Below, piece after piece: positions 13,140 through 24,689 of a DNA stretch of 64,000 nt. The position numbers and the translations under genes were made by a program. Numbering within the stretch: position 1 is the first letter of the stretch; the number at the start of each line of letters is the position of its first letter. This stretch comes from Metallyticus violacea. Lineage: Eukaryota > Arthropoda > Insecta > Mantodea > Metallyticidae. Location of the stretch: positions 240,695,012 through 240,759,011 of the forward strand of contig CM060846.1 of NCBI GenBank assembly GCA_030762175.1, given 5' to 3'. The notes beneath the pieces are model-generated. The model did no database searches. It saw nothing but the letters and a program-made list of their open reading frames with translations, and was not told the origin of the DNA.

Positions 13140-13560
13140 CCTTCTTTTTAAGTTCTAATTATCTCCACTGTTTCTATTTCAATTTTACTGCCAACCTCAT
13201 CCACTTATTTCTTAATGCTCATTCAATATTTACTTTATTCTACCCAAATATTTTTCCATAAAATAAGGCTATTTTCTCTTATATTTAAACATTCTTTTTC
13301 TTAACATTAAATGATAAATTATCTCACTCTTTAGTCACATACACTTTCTGCATATCTTAGTTTACCATATTTCAATATACTATGTAAATCATCTATATTT
13401 CTGCACAGTGAACATTTTTCCTTGCTCAATTTTTTTCTTTTTCCGATAAGTCTCATTACTCCTGTCCTAGATCATACAAATCTATTCCTACCCAATTTAG
13501 CATAATTCAACATATTTCTTTCTGTCCCATTAAATGTTCTATTTTCCGTACAATTTCAGC
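13140..13560 (-). pseudogene. LINE C-terminal fragment
   Basis: The minus strand reads LIGKRKKLSKEKCSLCRNID followed by DLHSILKYGK near 13330-13470. This resembles the C-terminal Cys-Cys-His-Cys-like segment after the RT of many non-LTR elements (C-x2-C...H-x-L...C). Stops flank it and no RT palm is attached. I infer a 5'-truncated LINE, probably related to LINE-R or the minus-strand elements at 42-54 kb. Confidence 0.5.
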
Positions 13561-14109
13561 AAACATTTTTTGCCTTTCTGTATCTTTAATTCTAGAGTTT
13601 ATATTGCTGCAATAAATAATACAGAAGAGTGGTGGAAGAGATTCATTATATTCAACAACATGCAAGTACTTCTACAACTATACCAGTCCATACACCTACA
13701 AAAGCTGAAAGAATAAAAGTTATTGAAGAAATGAAAAAGGAAAAAACCCAGGTAGAGACAAGATTATTCCAGAAGCATTAAAACTTGATCTGGAACTTAC
13801 AGCAGATATTCTATACCCATTTTTGAACGATGTATGGAAATCAGAGACATTGCCAGATGATTGGAAAAGGGAAATCCTAATTAAAATACCAAAGAAGTTT
13901 CCTTCTGAAAGTGCAAAAAATTGGAGAGGAATAACATTGATCTCATTTTTAAATAAAATTCTATCAAGAAAATTTTTAATAAAATTAAAGAACCAATTGA
14001 TAAGAAACTGAGAAGAGAAAAATGTTTTTAGAAAGGGGCAATAATGTGTAGATCAAGTTAATACAATAATTAAAGAACAGTTTTATGAATACCAAACTTC
14101 ATCATATTT

Positions 14110-14241
14110 AAAATATAACATTTAATTTTGTGTCGGAACCAATACAATGAAGCGGCTATTATGTTCTTAATTATCTAGCGAGTCGATTTTATAACCTTAG
14201 TGGAGCATAAGATTATCAAATCGACTCACTAGATAATTAAG
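14110..14241 (-). mobile_element. 132-bp foldback element with 12-bp target duplication
   Basis: The direct repeat TTCATCATATTT at 14098-14109 and 14242-14253 brackets the insertion. A strong hairpin has arms at about 14165-14193 and 14211-14241 around the loop CCTTAGTGGAGCATAAG. Read on the minus strand, the element ends with TTCATTGTATTGG then TTCCGACACAAAAT, which parallels the 3' end of the foldbacks at 5362 and 36829. It sits inside the RTE-like LINE, so it inserted later. Confidence 0.78.
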
Positions 14242-14654
14242 TTCATCATATTTGTTCTTTGTTGACTATAAAATTACAATACTAAAATTATTATAAAATA
14301 ATTAAATTACCATTTAATTACTCATAACAAAATATGGGAGGCTATGAGGAATTTTGAAATTCTAGAAAAAATTATTTGAATTATACAAGAAATGTATAAA
14401 AGCTTTTATCAAGTGGAACATAATGGTAAATTATCAGACTCCTACCACATAAATTGTGGAGTTAAAAAGGATGTGTACTTTCACTAATAGTGTTCTTAAT
14501 GGTTTTAGATAATATGAAGAAAGCTATGAATAGGAAGAGAGGTAAATAATGGGGCCTATTTGATAAACTGGAAGATCTCGATTTTGCAGGTGATTTATAC
14601 ATAATGGCAAAAAGTTTCAAAGATATAGAAATAAAATTGCTGAAATTTTTTAAT

Positions 14655-14936
14655 ATGGTTTATTTAAGGGCACTCTTCAACATCTCAGGTCATCAGCATC
14701 CCATTCAAATCAAGGTGTGAAATGGTGGGTAAATTTTGCCCAGAGGCCTCCTTTTTCAGGCTTGAGGTTCTTCATCATGCTGTAAATGTAGGACGTGGGA
14801 CCCACTGTTTTATTTCCCTTCTGAAGGAAGCCATACTTAGTATTTTACCCCCAAAAAATTTGATCTCTCCTGGCCGAGATCGACCTGAGATCTTAGGTTT
14901 AGGAGGCAAGGATGGTTACTACACCACCAGGACCCA
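14655..14936 (-). mobile_element. SINE-A copy 1 (tRNA-headed)
   Basis: The minus-strand head GGTCCTGGTGGTGTAGTAAC carries an RNA polymerase III A box; the B box near 14880 is decayed. The body matches SINE-A2, A3 and A4 over its length, including the part reading AACATCTCAGGTCATCAGC on the plus strand near 14680. The SINE is inserted in the RTE-like LINE. I could not define a clear target duplication. Confidence 0.85.
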
Positions 14937-16378
14937 CATTGTGTGTGGAAGCTCAGGATAGTGGGATGAAATATAATGTTAAATAAACCAAAAATATGAC
15001 ATTAAAGTGAAAATATATATATAGATGACACAAGATAGAAAGAGTTGAATATTTTAACTATTAGGAATGCACAGTATCCATAATGGAGGAGCATACCAAG
15101 ATGTACAAAATAAAATAAATAAAGCAAAGGGAGATTTCCTACAATTAAGAGCATTATGAACCACAAAATATTCAGAGAAACACAAAAATTACAACTTTTA
15201 AATCAAATATATTATTTGTATTACTATAAGATTGTGAAACAATGAAAACCACCCAATAAATAAATAAAAATGGCAGACATTTGTTAACTACTGCCTCAGA
15301 TATACACTAAAACTATGATGGCCAAAAACTATCAGCAATGCCAAACTTAGTAAGATCACAAATCAGACCCCAATTAATCTTGAAATAAAGAAAATGGAAG
15401 TGGACATGGATTGGACACACATTGAAAAAAGAACCTGAAAATATAACCAAACAGATGATAGATTGGGATCCACAAGGTGGAAGGAGAATTGGAAGACTGA
15501 GGATAACTTGGAGAATAATAATTGGCCTTGAATTGAAAGCAATGAAATAAACTTGGAAAGAGCAAGAAATAGAATGGCATAAATAATAAAGTTCCACTTA
15601 GGAATTTAAGGACATGTTGCTCCAAAATCCTCATCTTTTATCTCTCTCTCATTCCGAAACTCTCACACCAATTTATTCGAATTTTTTTTTGTTGTATTTT
15701 ACAAGTTCACTTATCTCATCTTTTGATTTTTATTTGCTTACTTAAACAATGTTTAAAAACACTCTGGTCATCAACCTTAATTAATCTATACCAACACATT
15801 CCACATTCTTTTGATAATTTTACAATTGATGGTATAAGAGGTATTGTAAATGAGTAATTTGCTACGTATCATAAACATAGAACCCAATTTGTAGAATTAG
15901 ATGGAATGCAATCTGCTCTGCTATTGACCAAGTTCAGTGTACTATAAGGTGCAATATTGGGATCAGTTTTATTTATAATCTATATTAATAATCTCCCAGC
16001 ATTAACTTCACCTGCAAATATAGTTCTGTTTGCTGATGATGCCAATCTTATATTTAGAAACCAAAGTAAAGTTACTTTGCACAATTTAAATAACTGGTTA
16101 AAATTTTGTATGTGAATATTAAATATGGACAAGACTAATGACATCAATTTCAATAAACATACTGTTCTTAATAATTCATAGAGCATATAAATTGAAAATA
16201 CACCCTTTAATAGTAAAAATTTTTAGGTGTTGTAACCAACTCAGACTTGTCTTGAAATAAACACATTTTTACCTTATATAATAAATTAAGCCACATATCC
16301 TATGCAATACATAAATTAAGTAAGGGTTGTTATACAGATATTTTGAGAATAGTATATTTTGGATATGTATGAATGAAT

Positions 16379-16486
16379 AGTGTTTAACGCCCATTTTTGC
16401 TACAGAGGCACCACAGGCGATGAACACTTATGATATATGAGATGTAATGATATATTGGGAAAGGATTTAATTTTAAGGAAGAAATT
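16379..16486 (-). mobile_element. SINE-B copy 1, 3' part only
   Basis: The plus strand reads GAATGAATAGTGTTTAACGC, then GAGGCACCACAGGCGATG and GATATATTGGGAAAGGAT, which match the 3' third of SINE-B5 and B7 in minus orientation. The tRNA-like head is absent, consistent with 5' truncation. The (ATTC)n tail is present. Confidence 0.82.
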
Positions 16487-16669
16487 GTTTATTTAACGAT
16501 TCCTTGGATATGTGTATTCTATATTAGCTTATGGTATAAACTTAGCAGAGAGTTCATGATATATGGTTTTTAAATGCAAAAATAAAATATTAAGAATAAT
16601 GCAGCAATTACCATCTCAAGCTCCCAATTTTTAAGGAATTAAATATTCCATTATTACTTTCCATATATA

Positions 16670-17358
16670 CAGAGGTTGCAAAAAAATGTATATTCACTTC
16701 TTGCAAAGAAAAAAAACTGTGTTAACATAAAAACTGAATTCACACAAACTGAATATGATGAGCACTAATCATCTTAAACTTTTACAGTTACAGTGGCTCA
16801 AAATGCCCACCATCAGCATCGATACACTTCTGAGTACGTTGAACTACTTATTGAGTAACGGTTGTGAGGTGTCCTCAGCAATTGTAGCACATGCAATTTC
16901 AATTTCTTCCTGAAGTGCTGCCAGTGCAGTTGGTCTGCCCAGATCTACCCTTGTCAACATCTGTCTTGAATGCGTGCAATTGTTACTCACATTGTTGGTT
17001 CTGTTCTATACATATCACATGTCTCCATTGCCTTTGAACTCCAACATTTTCCTTTTTCCAATACCACTTCAAAATTGCTTTCTGTTGTTCAAACGTTAAT
17101 CTTGGCTCCATTTGTTGTAGCAATGCTAGCATAATGTAATGTGAGTCAGATCTGTTTACAGAACATCATATGAGAATCTTGGCTTCATTTGTTCATTGTT
17201 GATTTACCTGTCACATAGCAATGCTATCATAATGTATGTGAGTTAAATCTCTTTACAGAACACCATAATACATATTACTGTTGTTTTTCAGCCAAACTTT
17301 GAAATATATTAAATAGGTATATACTGTGACAGTGTGTATACATTTTTTGGCATCCTGG
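16670..17358 (-). mobile_element. mariner-like element, internal deletion derivative (689 bp)
   Basis: Terminal inverted repeats are at about 16671-16695 (AGAGGTTGCAAAAAAATGTA) and 17333-17358 (minus-strand CCAGGATGCCAAAAAATGTA), with TA on both sides as for Tc1/mariner insertions. The minus strand encodes a transposase N-terminus near 17110 (MEPRLTFEQQKAILKWYWKK, then ENVGVQRQWR), matching the DUF4817-type helix-turn-helix of insect mariner relatives, with a GRSGQPTALA linker near 16940. It then passes to a C-terminus like RSVSMLMVGILSHC near 16810. The catalytic DDE/D core is missing, so the element could only have moved in trans. It lies inside the Jockey/CR1-like LINE. Confidence 0.82.
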
Positions 17359-17735
17359 TATATTAGAAACTGTATATTTTGTGTATAATAATAGACATCA
17401 TTTTAGAAATAATGAAGATTATCATGCATTACACTAGATCAGCTAGGCTAATACACTTACAATATCACAGACTTACAAAAAGCATCAATTATATGTCACA
17501 TAAGGGTGCAATCTTGTATAATAAGACACCAAAATCATTTAAAAGCATTTCAAGCACAAATTTAAAAGATGTGTTAAAAACCTATTGTTAATACATAATT
17601 TTAATACAGTGGTGGAATTCATGGAAACTAAATTATAGATTAAGATATGTATATACATATATAATAAATTTGTAGTTATGTATTAATATAAACTGATGAA
17701 GTCAAATGTACAGAATCAGTGAATAAAAACTTATA

Positions 17736-19942
17736 CAAATCTCTCCAATGCTACCTCATTAGGTGGTGGTACATGGAAACCCCAAGATTTCAGAATTGTC
17801 AACAAAATGCTCTATGTGCCAGAAGTATATGCATCCATCCCTCCATTGGACCCCATTCACCATTCCATGTAATATTTTAGCTTCTAATATTTCATATGCA
17901 CTATCTTCAGCCAATTTAAATATATTTTTAGTACTCACATTAAACAAGACATTACTCTCATGGCTACATTTCCCCTGGCTAATGTCTTCTTTTTGTGGTT
18001 GCTCCATCTACCCTTCCCATTAAATTTAATGCTTAAATAACAACATTCCCTTACAATTCCTTTCTTTGCCCCATTTAGCCATCCTTTCCCATTTCTCCTT
18101 AACTTATTCCAATTCTTGAATACAATGATCTTAAGCTTACTTCTGGTTTATTCTTACGCACTGTTTCTTACAAACTCTACTAATCCCTTTTATTGGTTTC
18201 ATTAATCAACATGTTGATATGGGCTCTGCTACTAAACCAATTGCAAAGAATAAACCCATAATTCTTTATTGTTTACTGTGCTCCATGCAAATGTACTTGC
18301 AGACATCATCGATTGAATAGAAGAGAATCAGGCTTCATTTACAGCCCTTCTCACAAATATACTGTTTGAAGTACTTTCATTTGCCCTAACATTTGTATCT
18401 GATACAATGTCATTGTATAAGTTACTCACTTTTTATATTTTCATGTTTGTGCTCTCTGTGTTTGGAAGTCATTCTGTACTTTCCTGTTAGTGCACAAACT
18501 GTGACAATATAGGAAAAATCACCTGAAAATATTGCTAAATTTTAAACTTTTTTGTCTTTTAGATTTTTTTTCAACTTTCAAGAAATTTTGCATATAGAAT
18601 AACTTGCCCAGCAAAATTGATGTTATGTTAAAAGTAAGTAAGCTCCATTCTGTTGCATATTAAATATAGCATTAACAGGTTATGCAATTTTTCATCAATT
18701 TAATATTTTGATAGACTATAATATATTTTTTTTTTTTGCTATAGGTTTTGTGCCAATATCATTAATGATGTTAATACCTCAAAAATGCAATTTTAGGACT
18801 TAGTGAGTTTTGCCTTAGTGCTGATGGTTTGTTACCATATTTCATTAAAAAAATTCTCTTATATTAACTCATCAAAGTACCACAAGTCTCTCTGAAGAAA
18901 CTTGCAATCATTCTAACTCCCTGCAATCCTTTAACCCCCTTCAGCTGCACACTGATCTGGTCGGCTTCCTGCTGGTGACCTGTATGATTTGTACAGCAGT
19001 GATGATTATTACTGTAATAGAGGCAAAACTGCTTAGGTCATTCTTGCCCAAGCACACTAAAACTGCATCAATAATAAAGAATAACTAAATAAAATTACCT
19101 AGACTGTAATATTACGCAGAAATAAACAAAAACAGCAGGTTGGCCAGTAAAAGTAAAAACCCATAAACAAATAACAAGGGCAAAAGTGTAAAATAATGTA
19201 TAAAGTCATACCATTAAATTGCATTAGCAATTGCTGGAAAAAATAGGCTTAAAATGCACTAAAAAATGTTATACATAAAATTAAAATTCACAGTCACTTG
19301 TTCCAGAAAACACAAAAATGCATAAAACAAAATACTAGCTGAACAGCAACAATGAGGCCTGGACACTTATATTCCCAAATTTCCTTCCTGATCACCTATT
19401 TTTTTTTTCATCAAAACACAATCTCATGCCATTCTCTATTTTTTCCTGTTGCATTACCCATTAACTTTTTATTTCAAAGCCTGATCTTTTACCTGCTTTC
19501 TTGTATTAAAACTGCTTTCTATGAGCTTCTTTCTCTTATTTCACCCTGTTCTATAAGAGTTCAGTTCTCTACAACATAACCCTAACTCATCTTTCTTAAT
19601 CCATTCCCGCCCTTTATTTTTCTTCTTAATAAAAATAAGTTTAATCCTTGTTTGGAAATTATTATTCACACACATTATATGCAGAACTTCTATACCAGTA
19701 AGCTAAGTGTCAATAACTAACAAACTAAGGCATAAATTATAACATTTTGCCTATTTTTGTGTACACATGTAAATTATCCTGATGTACTTGTATCTCGATC
19801 TCTTGTACCATTAAGAACAATACCATTCTTACAGTGATATCTATTTATACCTATAAATTGGAAAAATAAGTAAAAAGGAAATAATTGTTCATAAATAAAG
19901 ATCTGTACACTTATCACACTAGAGGTCATGCCAAGTGTCACA

Positions 19943-19943
<1 letters not shown>
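17736..19943. other. no recognised gene
   Basis: Two overlapping open frames near 17759-18023 (one per strand, 82-86 codons) lack recognisable motifs. AT-rich, pyrimidine-biased segments at 18000-18200 and 19350-19630 may be very old minus-strand LINE sequence, but I cannot show it. Confidence 0.45.
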
Positions 19944-19999
<56 letters not shown>

Positions 20000-20030
20000 T
20001 AATAACAACAACAACAACAACAACAACCGA
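19944..20030. repeat. (AAT)n-(AAC)n compound microsatellite
   Basis: A run of AAT units passes into ACA/AAC units. It creates artificial poly-Tyr and poly-Cys frames on the minus strand, which should not be read as protein. Confidence 0.95.
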
Positions 20031-20164
20031 AACAGCACAGAAAAAGATCCATATATAATGGGATCTATTCTTTATAACAAATAGCCAAATTACATTATAA
20101 ATTCAAATGACAAATCTTTTAATATTTATTTATTGAAATGCTAAGATAAAAAAATAAATATAAG

Positions 20165-20205
20165 AGGTCTTCACCTATTTGGCCCTGATCATTCTTAGGT
20201 GTAAT
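20165..20205 (+). repeat. short dispersed repeat shared with 52423-52462
   Basis: TCTTCACCTATTTGGCCCTG then ATCATTCTTAGGTGTAA resembles the segment at 52423-52462 (TCTCCACCTATCTGGCTCAG, then CCCTTTTAGGTGTAA). Probably a common 3' UTR piece of an interspersed element; the identity of that element is unknown. Confidence 0.5.
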
Positions 20206-20489
20206 TTCAAGAATACAAATTGTGTGTTACAATAAGTTTCTTTACAAAATTTTAAAATAAATAGGACTGAATTTCCCTTAAACTGTTTGCTTGTATTCAA
20301 TTAGCATATCTATTTGTTTCTTCTGCAATTAAATACAAAAATTTTTATTTATGAAAAGACCAAAATAAGCATTTTCAGGACTTCCTGCAGGAATATAATT
20401 AATTGCACCTTTGGGGGATAAGAAGATTTCTAGTTCATTGAAAGTAACTTCATCTACAAATTATCACAACCTGGTTTACAGACATTGGC

Positions 20490-20589
20490 AAACTTACTGA
20501 TTTTGTTCGAATTTCCAAATTTCTTTTTGTTTTGCCTATGTAGCTCTGTTCACAATCTGCACATTTTATTTTGTAAATTCCTGATTTCA
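20490..20589 (-). pseudogene. Penelope-like GIY-YIG fragment (PLE-B, left arm)
   Basis: The minus strand reads SGIYKIKCADCEQSYIGKTK then RNLEIRTKS, a GIY-YIG domain with the Cys-x2-Cys pair typical of Penelope elements. At about 20590 the orientation flips: the junction CCTGATTTCAGAAATCAGG is itself a small palindrome. Confidence 0.8.
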
Positions 20590-21036
20590 GAAATCAGGAA
20601 AGGCAAGAACATTTTAGGAATATTTGGTTTAAACAGGTGGATAAATCAGCAGTAGCAGCTCACTTTTGGACCAAAAACCATGAAATAAAACTGGGAATAA
20701 AACTGCTGAAACATTTTCACAGCCCATTGGAGTTATCCACTTGGGAAAAATTTTTCATATTAAAAAATAGAAAAAACCTAATGAATTTCGAGTTTCCTCC
20801 TATGGATGAGCTCAGCAACTTCCTACTTTAACTAACAGTGGCCACCACAGGAACATCCATTTGTCCAGTCATAGTTACGAGGAATGGCAGTTAAGTCAGG
20901 AACTGAAGATGGAAGAAATTCTCCCGAAACGCGTCTTACTTTTGTGTAAGTGAATGGAGATAGTGTAAAAAAATGATTACCTAAGTTGAGGTTATATTGC
21001 CACCCCATTGTCAACAGCTTCGTAAGTACAATATTT
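20590..21036 (+). pseudogene. Penelope-like 3' end with coding terminus and hammerhead-like motif (PLE-B, right arm)
   Basis: Positions 20637-20831 encode DKSAVAAHFWTKNHEIKLGI, then LKHFHSPLELSTWEKFFILK, ending DELSNFLL and TAA at 20829-20831. This is the C-terminal part of a Penelope protein, after the GIY-YIG core. The non-coding terminus follows: a hammerhead-like motif at 20903-20935, then a 3' end at about 21001-21033 (CCACCCCATTGTCAACAGC, then TTCGTAAGTACAAT) shared with the foldbacks at 5362 and 36829. This copy is the key that ties those foldbacks to a Penelope family. Confidence 0.82.
20903..20935 (+). ncRNA. hammerhead-like ribozyme motif of PLE-B
   Basis: CTGAAGA (20903-20909) fits the CTGANGA core box. 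T and a hairpin follow (GGAAGA with TCTCCC, one mismatch), then GAAAC (20926-20930) and GCGTC, so that C-G and A-T pairs can close a minimal stem III before the putative cleavage after GTC at 20935. It lies about 72 bp after the Penelope stop codon. Stem I looks weak, and there is one extra T after the core box. It is the best-preserved core in the window together with 38503-38536. Confidence 0.6.
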
Positions 21037-21118
21037 AGAAAAACTGCAATTTTCTCAGAAACATTTATATTTTTTGCAAGTGATATTCAAAACAGCTCTT
21101 GTCTTCATTTAAGAACTT

Positions 21119-21310
21119 TTGAAAAATTATAAGAAATTGTTAAAAAATTCTGTTGAAACTCACACAGTGACGCTTGTTAAATGTAAATTCTATCTAATCT
21201 CTTGTCTAACACACTCTTATGCTTCATTTACTTTTAAATACAGTGGGACTGGTTTCAAAGAGACATACTGTCCATCTTCAACCAACATGACAACTGGTAG
21301 GAGAAACTAA
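21119..21310 (-). mobile_element. Penelope-like terminus (PLE-H1)
   Basis: It shares sequence with 44583-44760, including TCTAACACACTCTTATG against TCTAACGTGCTCTTGTG and the block around GGTTTCAAAGAGACAT. The segment next to it at 21119-21185 matches 44655-44760 in the opposite orientation, so the two copies differ by an inversion. No coding part is attached. A hammerhead-like motif is at 21247-21281. Confidence 0.65.
21247..21281 (-). ncRNA. hammerhead-like motif of PLE-H1
   Basis: On the minus strand: TTGAAGA (21275-21281), T, GGACAG...TCTCT hairpin, then GAAACCAGTC (21247-21256), whose C-G and A-T can form the minimal stem III before GTC. The first base of the core box is changed. Confidence 0.5.
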
Positions 21311-22329
21311 CATCTATGAGGACCTGTGGCTTTGCCCTGGTGGTGTTTTTTTATAAACTGGATATTTGTATTACATTCCCCTGTAATGTCGAATTCATAA
21401 GATAATCCCCATGTTTATGTATGTAAATCTTCTCCCATGTGTCCAATTCTGTATGTCCATGTGCTTCTTTAATTAACTTTATTTCTTTTTTTATGTCATG
21501 ATAAAGTTCACTTTATAACATAAATATTAAATAGGTGCAAATATTTCTGCAATAATTGCATGTATTTTCTTCTGCCACCTACTTAATATTCATATCCTAT
21601 TTCTGTTCTTCTATCCATAACTCTGTACTTAGAAAGTCTTCTTACTTTCCTCTGGATTTTTAATTTCATATAACCTTATTTGATACAAACATCTCAAGCA
21701 CTTAAGTCTTTTGGCATCTGGTAAAAACCTTTCACTGAAACCAGCTTTAGTAATGTGGGTCCTGCATACATGTTCTCCTAGCAATTCTGAATAAATTCCG
21801 GGCAATTACAGCCCTGATTATTTTGCACCTGCTGCAATATTCTTTGTTCTTTGGTTTCTTTAATTTCAAAAAGAAAAATGTTTAATTTACTACTACTTTC
21901 TCGAGCCTTTCTGGATATGTTAATTTTTGGTTATACTCCTAGAGTTCCTTTTCCAGTTTTCCTTAAAAATGTACTATGTCTTTAATACCTCCATTCTGCC
22001 ACAGAAATTCCAATTGATTTTTTATCCTATCTACACCTCCATTCTACCACTCACACTCCAATTGATTTTTTATCCTATCCATTTTAGGTTGTTCATACCC
22101 TTGGAGATGCATCTCCACATACATAAGGCCTGCTACATCTCCAGTTCAGGATTGCATTCAACTCTATCAATGATAAGACATGTCTCCTGCAAGTCCACAA
22201 ACAAAGAAATTGCTAAATACTTAAACTTCTCTTTCTACAATTTTCATATAGATGGGTTCAGAAGGATTACAACAAAATATTTTAATGCCCTGTTCCTATT
22301 ATCCTTCTGTCCTTTGGTCTCCTCAACTC
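21311..22329. other. no recognised gene; contains a 48-bp tandem duplication
   Basis: Units 21988-22035 and 22036-22083 share CCTCCATTCT and the CCAATTGATTTTTTATCCTA block, about 85 percent identical by eye. The open frame of 141 codons at 21927-22352 crosses this duplication and shows no family motif. The strong pyrimidine bias suggests old minus-strand LINE sequence. Confidence 0.5.
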
Positions 22330-22835
22330 TGACCTGCTTATGGCTAAAATAAAAAAAGACTTTATTACAGAGCTCAGAAAGGTAAGAGATCAATGGTTTA
22401 GAGTTGTGAGGAAATAATTCAGAATGAGAGTAGCACAGGAAGGGAGATTGAGTAATTAATTGAAACAAATTAGATTTCTACAGAAAGGATGCTGATGTGT
22501 ATAATATCCATAGAAATGAGCAACTCTTAGGATAGAGTAGTTGTAAGATTAGTAAAATTTAATTTGGTAATTTGGATTTTGTAAGTAGAATGATAAATAC
22601 TTTTATTATTGTGCCTTTGGTTGGATTGGAGCCTGGTCCCCTGAATATTCCAGTAGGCTGATGAACTGGGGACTGGAGTCTGAGACTTTGGAAAATTTTG
22701 TACTTAATTATTTGGAATTAAAAAAAATTAATAATAGTATTTGGATATTTATGAATTAATAGTAATATATAAATTTAATTGTAATGTTGTTCATTGAAAT
22801 AAAATTCCTTCATTCATTCATCCTTATGGCTTCTG
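22330..22835 (+). mobile_element. LINE 3' end with (ATTC)n tail
   Basis: AGCCTGGTCCCCTGAATATT then CCAGTAGGCTGATGAAC (about 22630-22665) matches the minus-strand 3' UTR at 52568-52620. The fragment ends with AAATAAAATTCC and ATTC repeats near 22798-22825. A short, broken coding remnant precedes it. It is a 5'-truncated relative of the LINE at 52500-53215. Confidence 0.62.
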
Positions 22836-24689
22836 CCAGATAAATAAAACTCTCTCTTTATGCCTCTCTTAAAGTAAAAATCGTTTATTTTTTTGATAAA
22901 TGGAAAGAGACGTAATGAAAACAATTTCAGCCATATTTTCTGTCCCCTGCTCCAGTATGCTTTGGTCTTTTGTAGTATGACCTCAGGCCTAGTTTATGAT
23001 GCCTTAGTTAAGTGCTCTGCAACATTACATGGTTTGTCATGGAGTTTGGCGAAAAGTGTTTTAGCAATGATGTAAAATTAATTTTGTATATATGTGAAGT
23101 ATAAGTGTTGGTGGAGAAGCATTTTACAGTGCAACAACTGCAATACCACCAAACACAAAAAATTGTATAAATAGCGATATTACAATGTAATACAGATGAC
23201 TATGATTTTGAGAAACCACACAGCAGTTCATATACATCAAGCAGTGGAAGTGAATTTTCAAAAGATCTGTGTAAAAAAAATATTTCATCAAACATTCTAT
23301 TAAATAAAGTATAGGCCCCTAATTCTCAAAGTTTTTGGAAAAATACACCTCTTATGTTGTGTGATGTAGTAAGGAGTTTCTCCATGTATAAAGTTCAACT
23401 CACTGGCAACTACAGGTTATTCAAATTTGAGAACTTGAAAATGCATATCATTATCCAGTGCAACTTTCCTGAAAAAAGATTGATGATGTGATTTTGTCAT
23501 ATATTACTTTCAATAGGTAAATGCACAGAAATAAATGAAATATATTCACTTAGCCTATTTCTATAACTTTATAGTGCCAGCAATTTCTTGTGAATTATCA
23601 ATAGTTATGGAAATAAAAAAAGAGGGAGAGACTAAATTTCTTAAAAATTTCATTTTATAGAATTTTGCATTTTTTAGGCAATATTCTTAGCTTTTAATCA
23701 TCTTTCCCTATTTTTTAAGGCATAAATGCAATTCATTAAGTCTACGTCACATCAACAAATGAAAAATCAATTTCAGAAAATGGTGGCATAGATTTGTTAA
23801 TTTTTTGTATATTTTTATTTTACCATAAGTTAAGTAAAATTATTATTTTGTTTTGATTTCAACTATCCATTTTTATTAAGTCCTTTTTTTTTTAAATGCC
23901 CCAAATCTGCATAATTTACTAACACACTTCATTGTTGGTATTTGAAAACCATAAGAGGCACATATCTAGACAGGTATCATTTTAAAACCTATGAATAGAG
24001 CTTTTATTTAATATGTAACATGACACCAAAGAAAATCCATTACTTCTCAAAATTTTAATTTTAAGAGAAACAGAATTTTTAAATTTTCTTAAAAAAATTA
24101 TACATAAAGGTACATGTGTCTTCTAGCTACTCGGTTCAAATTTCAATGCTATCTTAAAAGCATTATACAAAACTTAAATTTTCTTCTTTGCAGTGACAAT
24201 GCTTCAAGTTCATTTTTGTACCATTTCTGTTGATAACAATTATGTAGTGAACTTTAAATGAATCTAATAAAGTTATATTTTTATTTATTACATATTGAAT
24301 TTGGAGGGAGATAAACAGTGGTGTGGGATGGGAGGATCTTGCTCTTTGACTTTAAACAAGTTCAGACATGTTTCTACCTGCTTGATAATATATTCTTTCT
24401 CTTATCTTTCCTCACAGCTCAGTTCAGATGTTTCTCTTTATATATACTTCAATTTGTGTGAATAGTATGTATTTAGTTGAGCTGTATGTATTTATTCTTC
24501 ATGTTTTCTGTGATATTGGGAAGACTGAGGGGCAGTGTAATACAAAAATATTTTTTTCTTAAGTGAAGCTTCTTTTTGAAGTTTCATTAATCAGGTTTGT
24601 GATAAGATTCGTTCCATTTTAAATATGGTGGAGAATAAGAGTCAAAAACTGTTGCAATACTTTTAATAAAAAGGGACAATGGATTAGTA
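22836..24689. other. gene-free AT-rich DNA
   Basis: I see no coding region, tRNA, inverted repeat or known element. Confidence 0.55.

Larger units (their letters stand above)
13690..15625 (+). pseudogene. RTE-like non-LTR retrotransposon fragment
   Basis: The N-terminal part of the RT is at 13823-14011 (LPDDWKREILIKIPKKFP, then NWRGITLISFLNKILSR). The NWRGITLLS block is characteristic of RTE-type elements. DQVNTIIKEQ follows near 14050. The C-terminal end is equally typical: WPKTISNAKL near 15320, then in shifted frames ITNQTPINLEIKK, WTWIGHTLRK and a GRRIGRLRITWR block near 15360-15510. Two insertions interrupt it: a 132-bp foldback (14110-14241) and SINE-A1 (14655-14936). Frameshifts and stops throughout make it inactive. 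Both termini are approximate. Confidence 0.82.
15785..17735 (+). pseudogene. Jockey/CR1-group LINE fragment, interrupted by SINE-B1 and a mariner derivative
   Basis: RT coding at 15830-16180 in broken frames gives GIRGIVNE, HRTQFVELDGMQS, GAILGSVLFIIYINNLP (canonical QGSILGPxLFxIYINDLP) and FADDA at 16029-16043. The C-terminal end at 17379-17591 (TRSARLIHLQYHRL, then ILYNKTPKSFKSI, then LKDVLKTYC) is typical of the Jockey/CR1 group. Two later insertions split it: SINE-B1 at 16379-16486 and a mariner deletion derivative at 16670-17358. The 3' UTR runs to about 17735. Stops make it inactive. Confidence 0.8.

Noticed and set aside
14722..14961. 79-codon open frame as a gene
   Set aside because: It lies wholly within SINE-A1 and is antisense to it.
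17693..17730. CTGATGA followed by GAATC, as a further hammerhead
   Set aside because: No hairpin between the boxes and no GAAA; it lies in the 3' UTR of a Jockey/CR1-like LINE.
17759..18023. two overlapping open frames as a gene
   Set aside because: Complementary to each other and without motifs. The minus-strand frame could be real, but I cannot support it.
19774..20052. poly-Tyr/poly-Cys protein on the minus strand
   Set aside because: It is a translation of the (AAT)n(AAC)n microsatellite.
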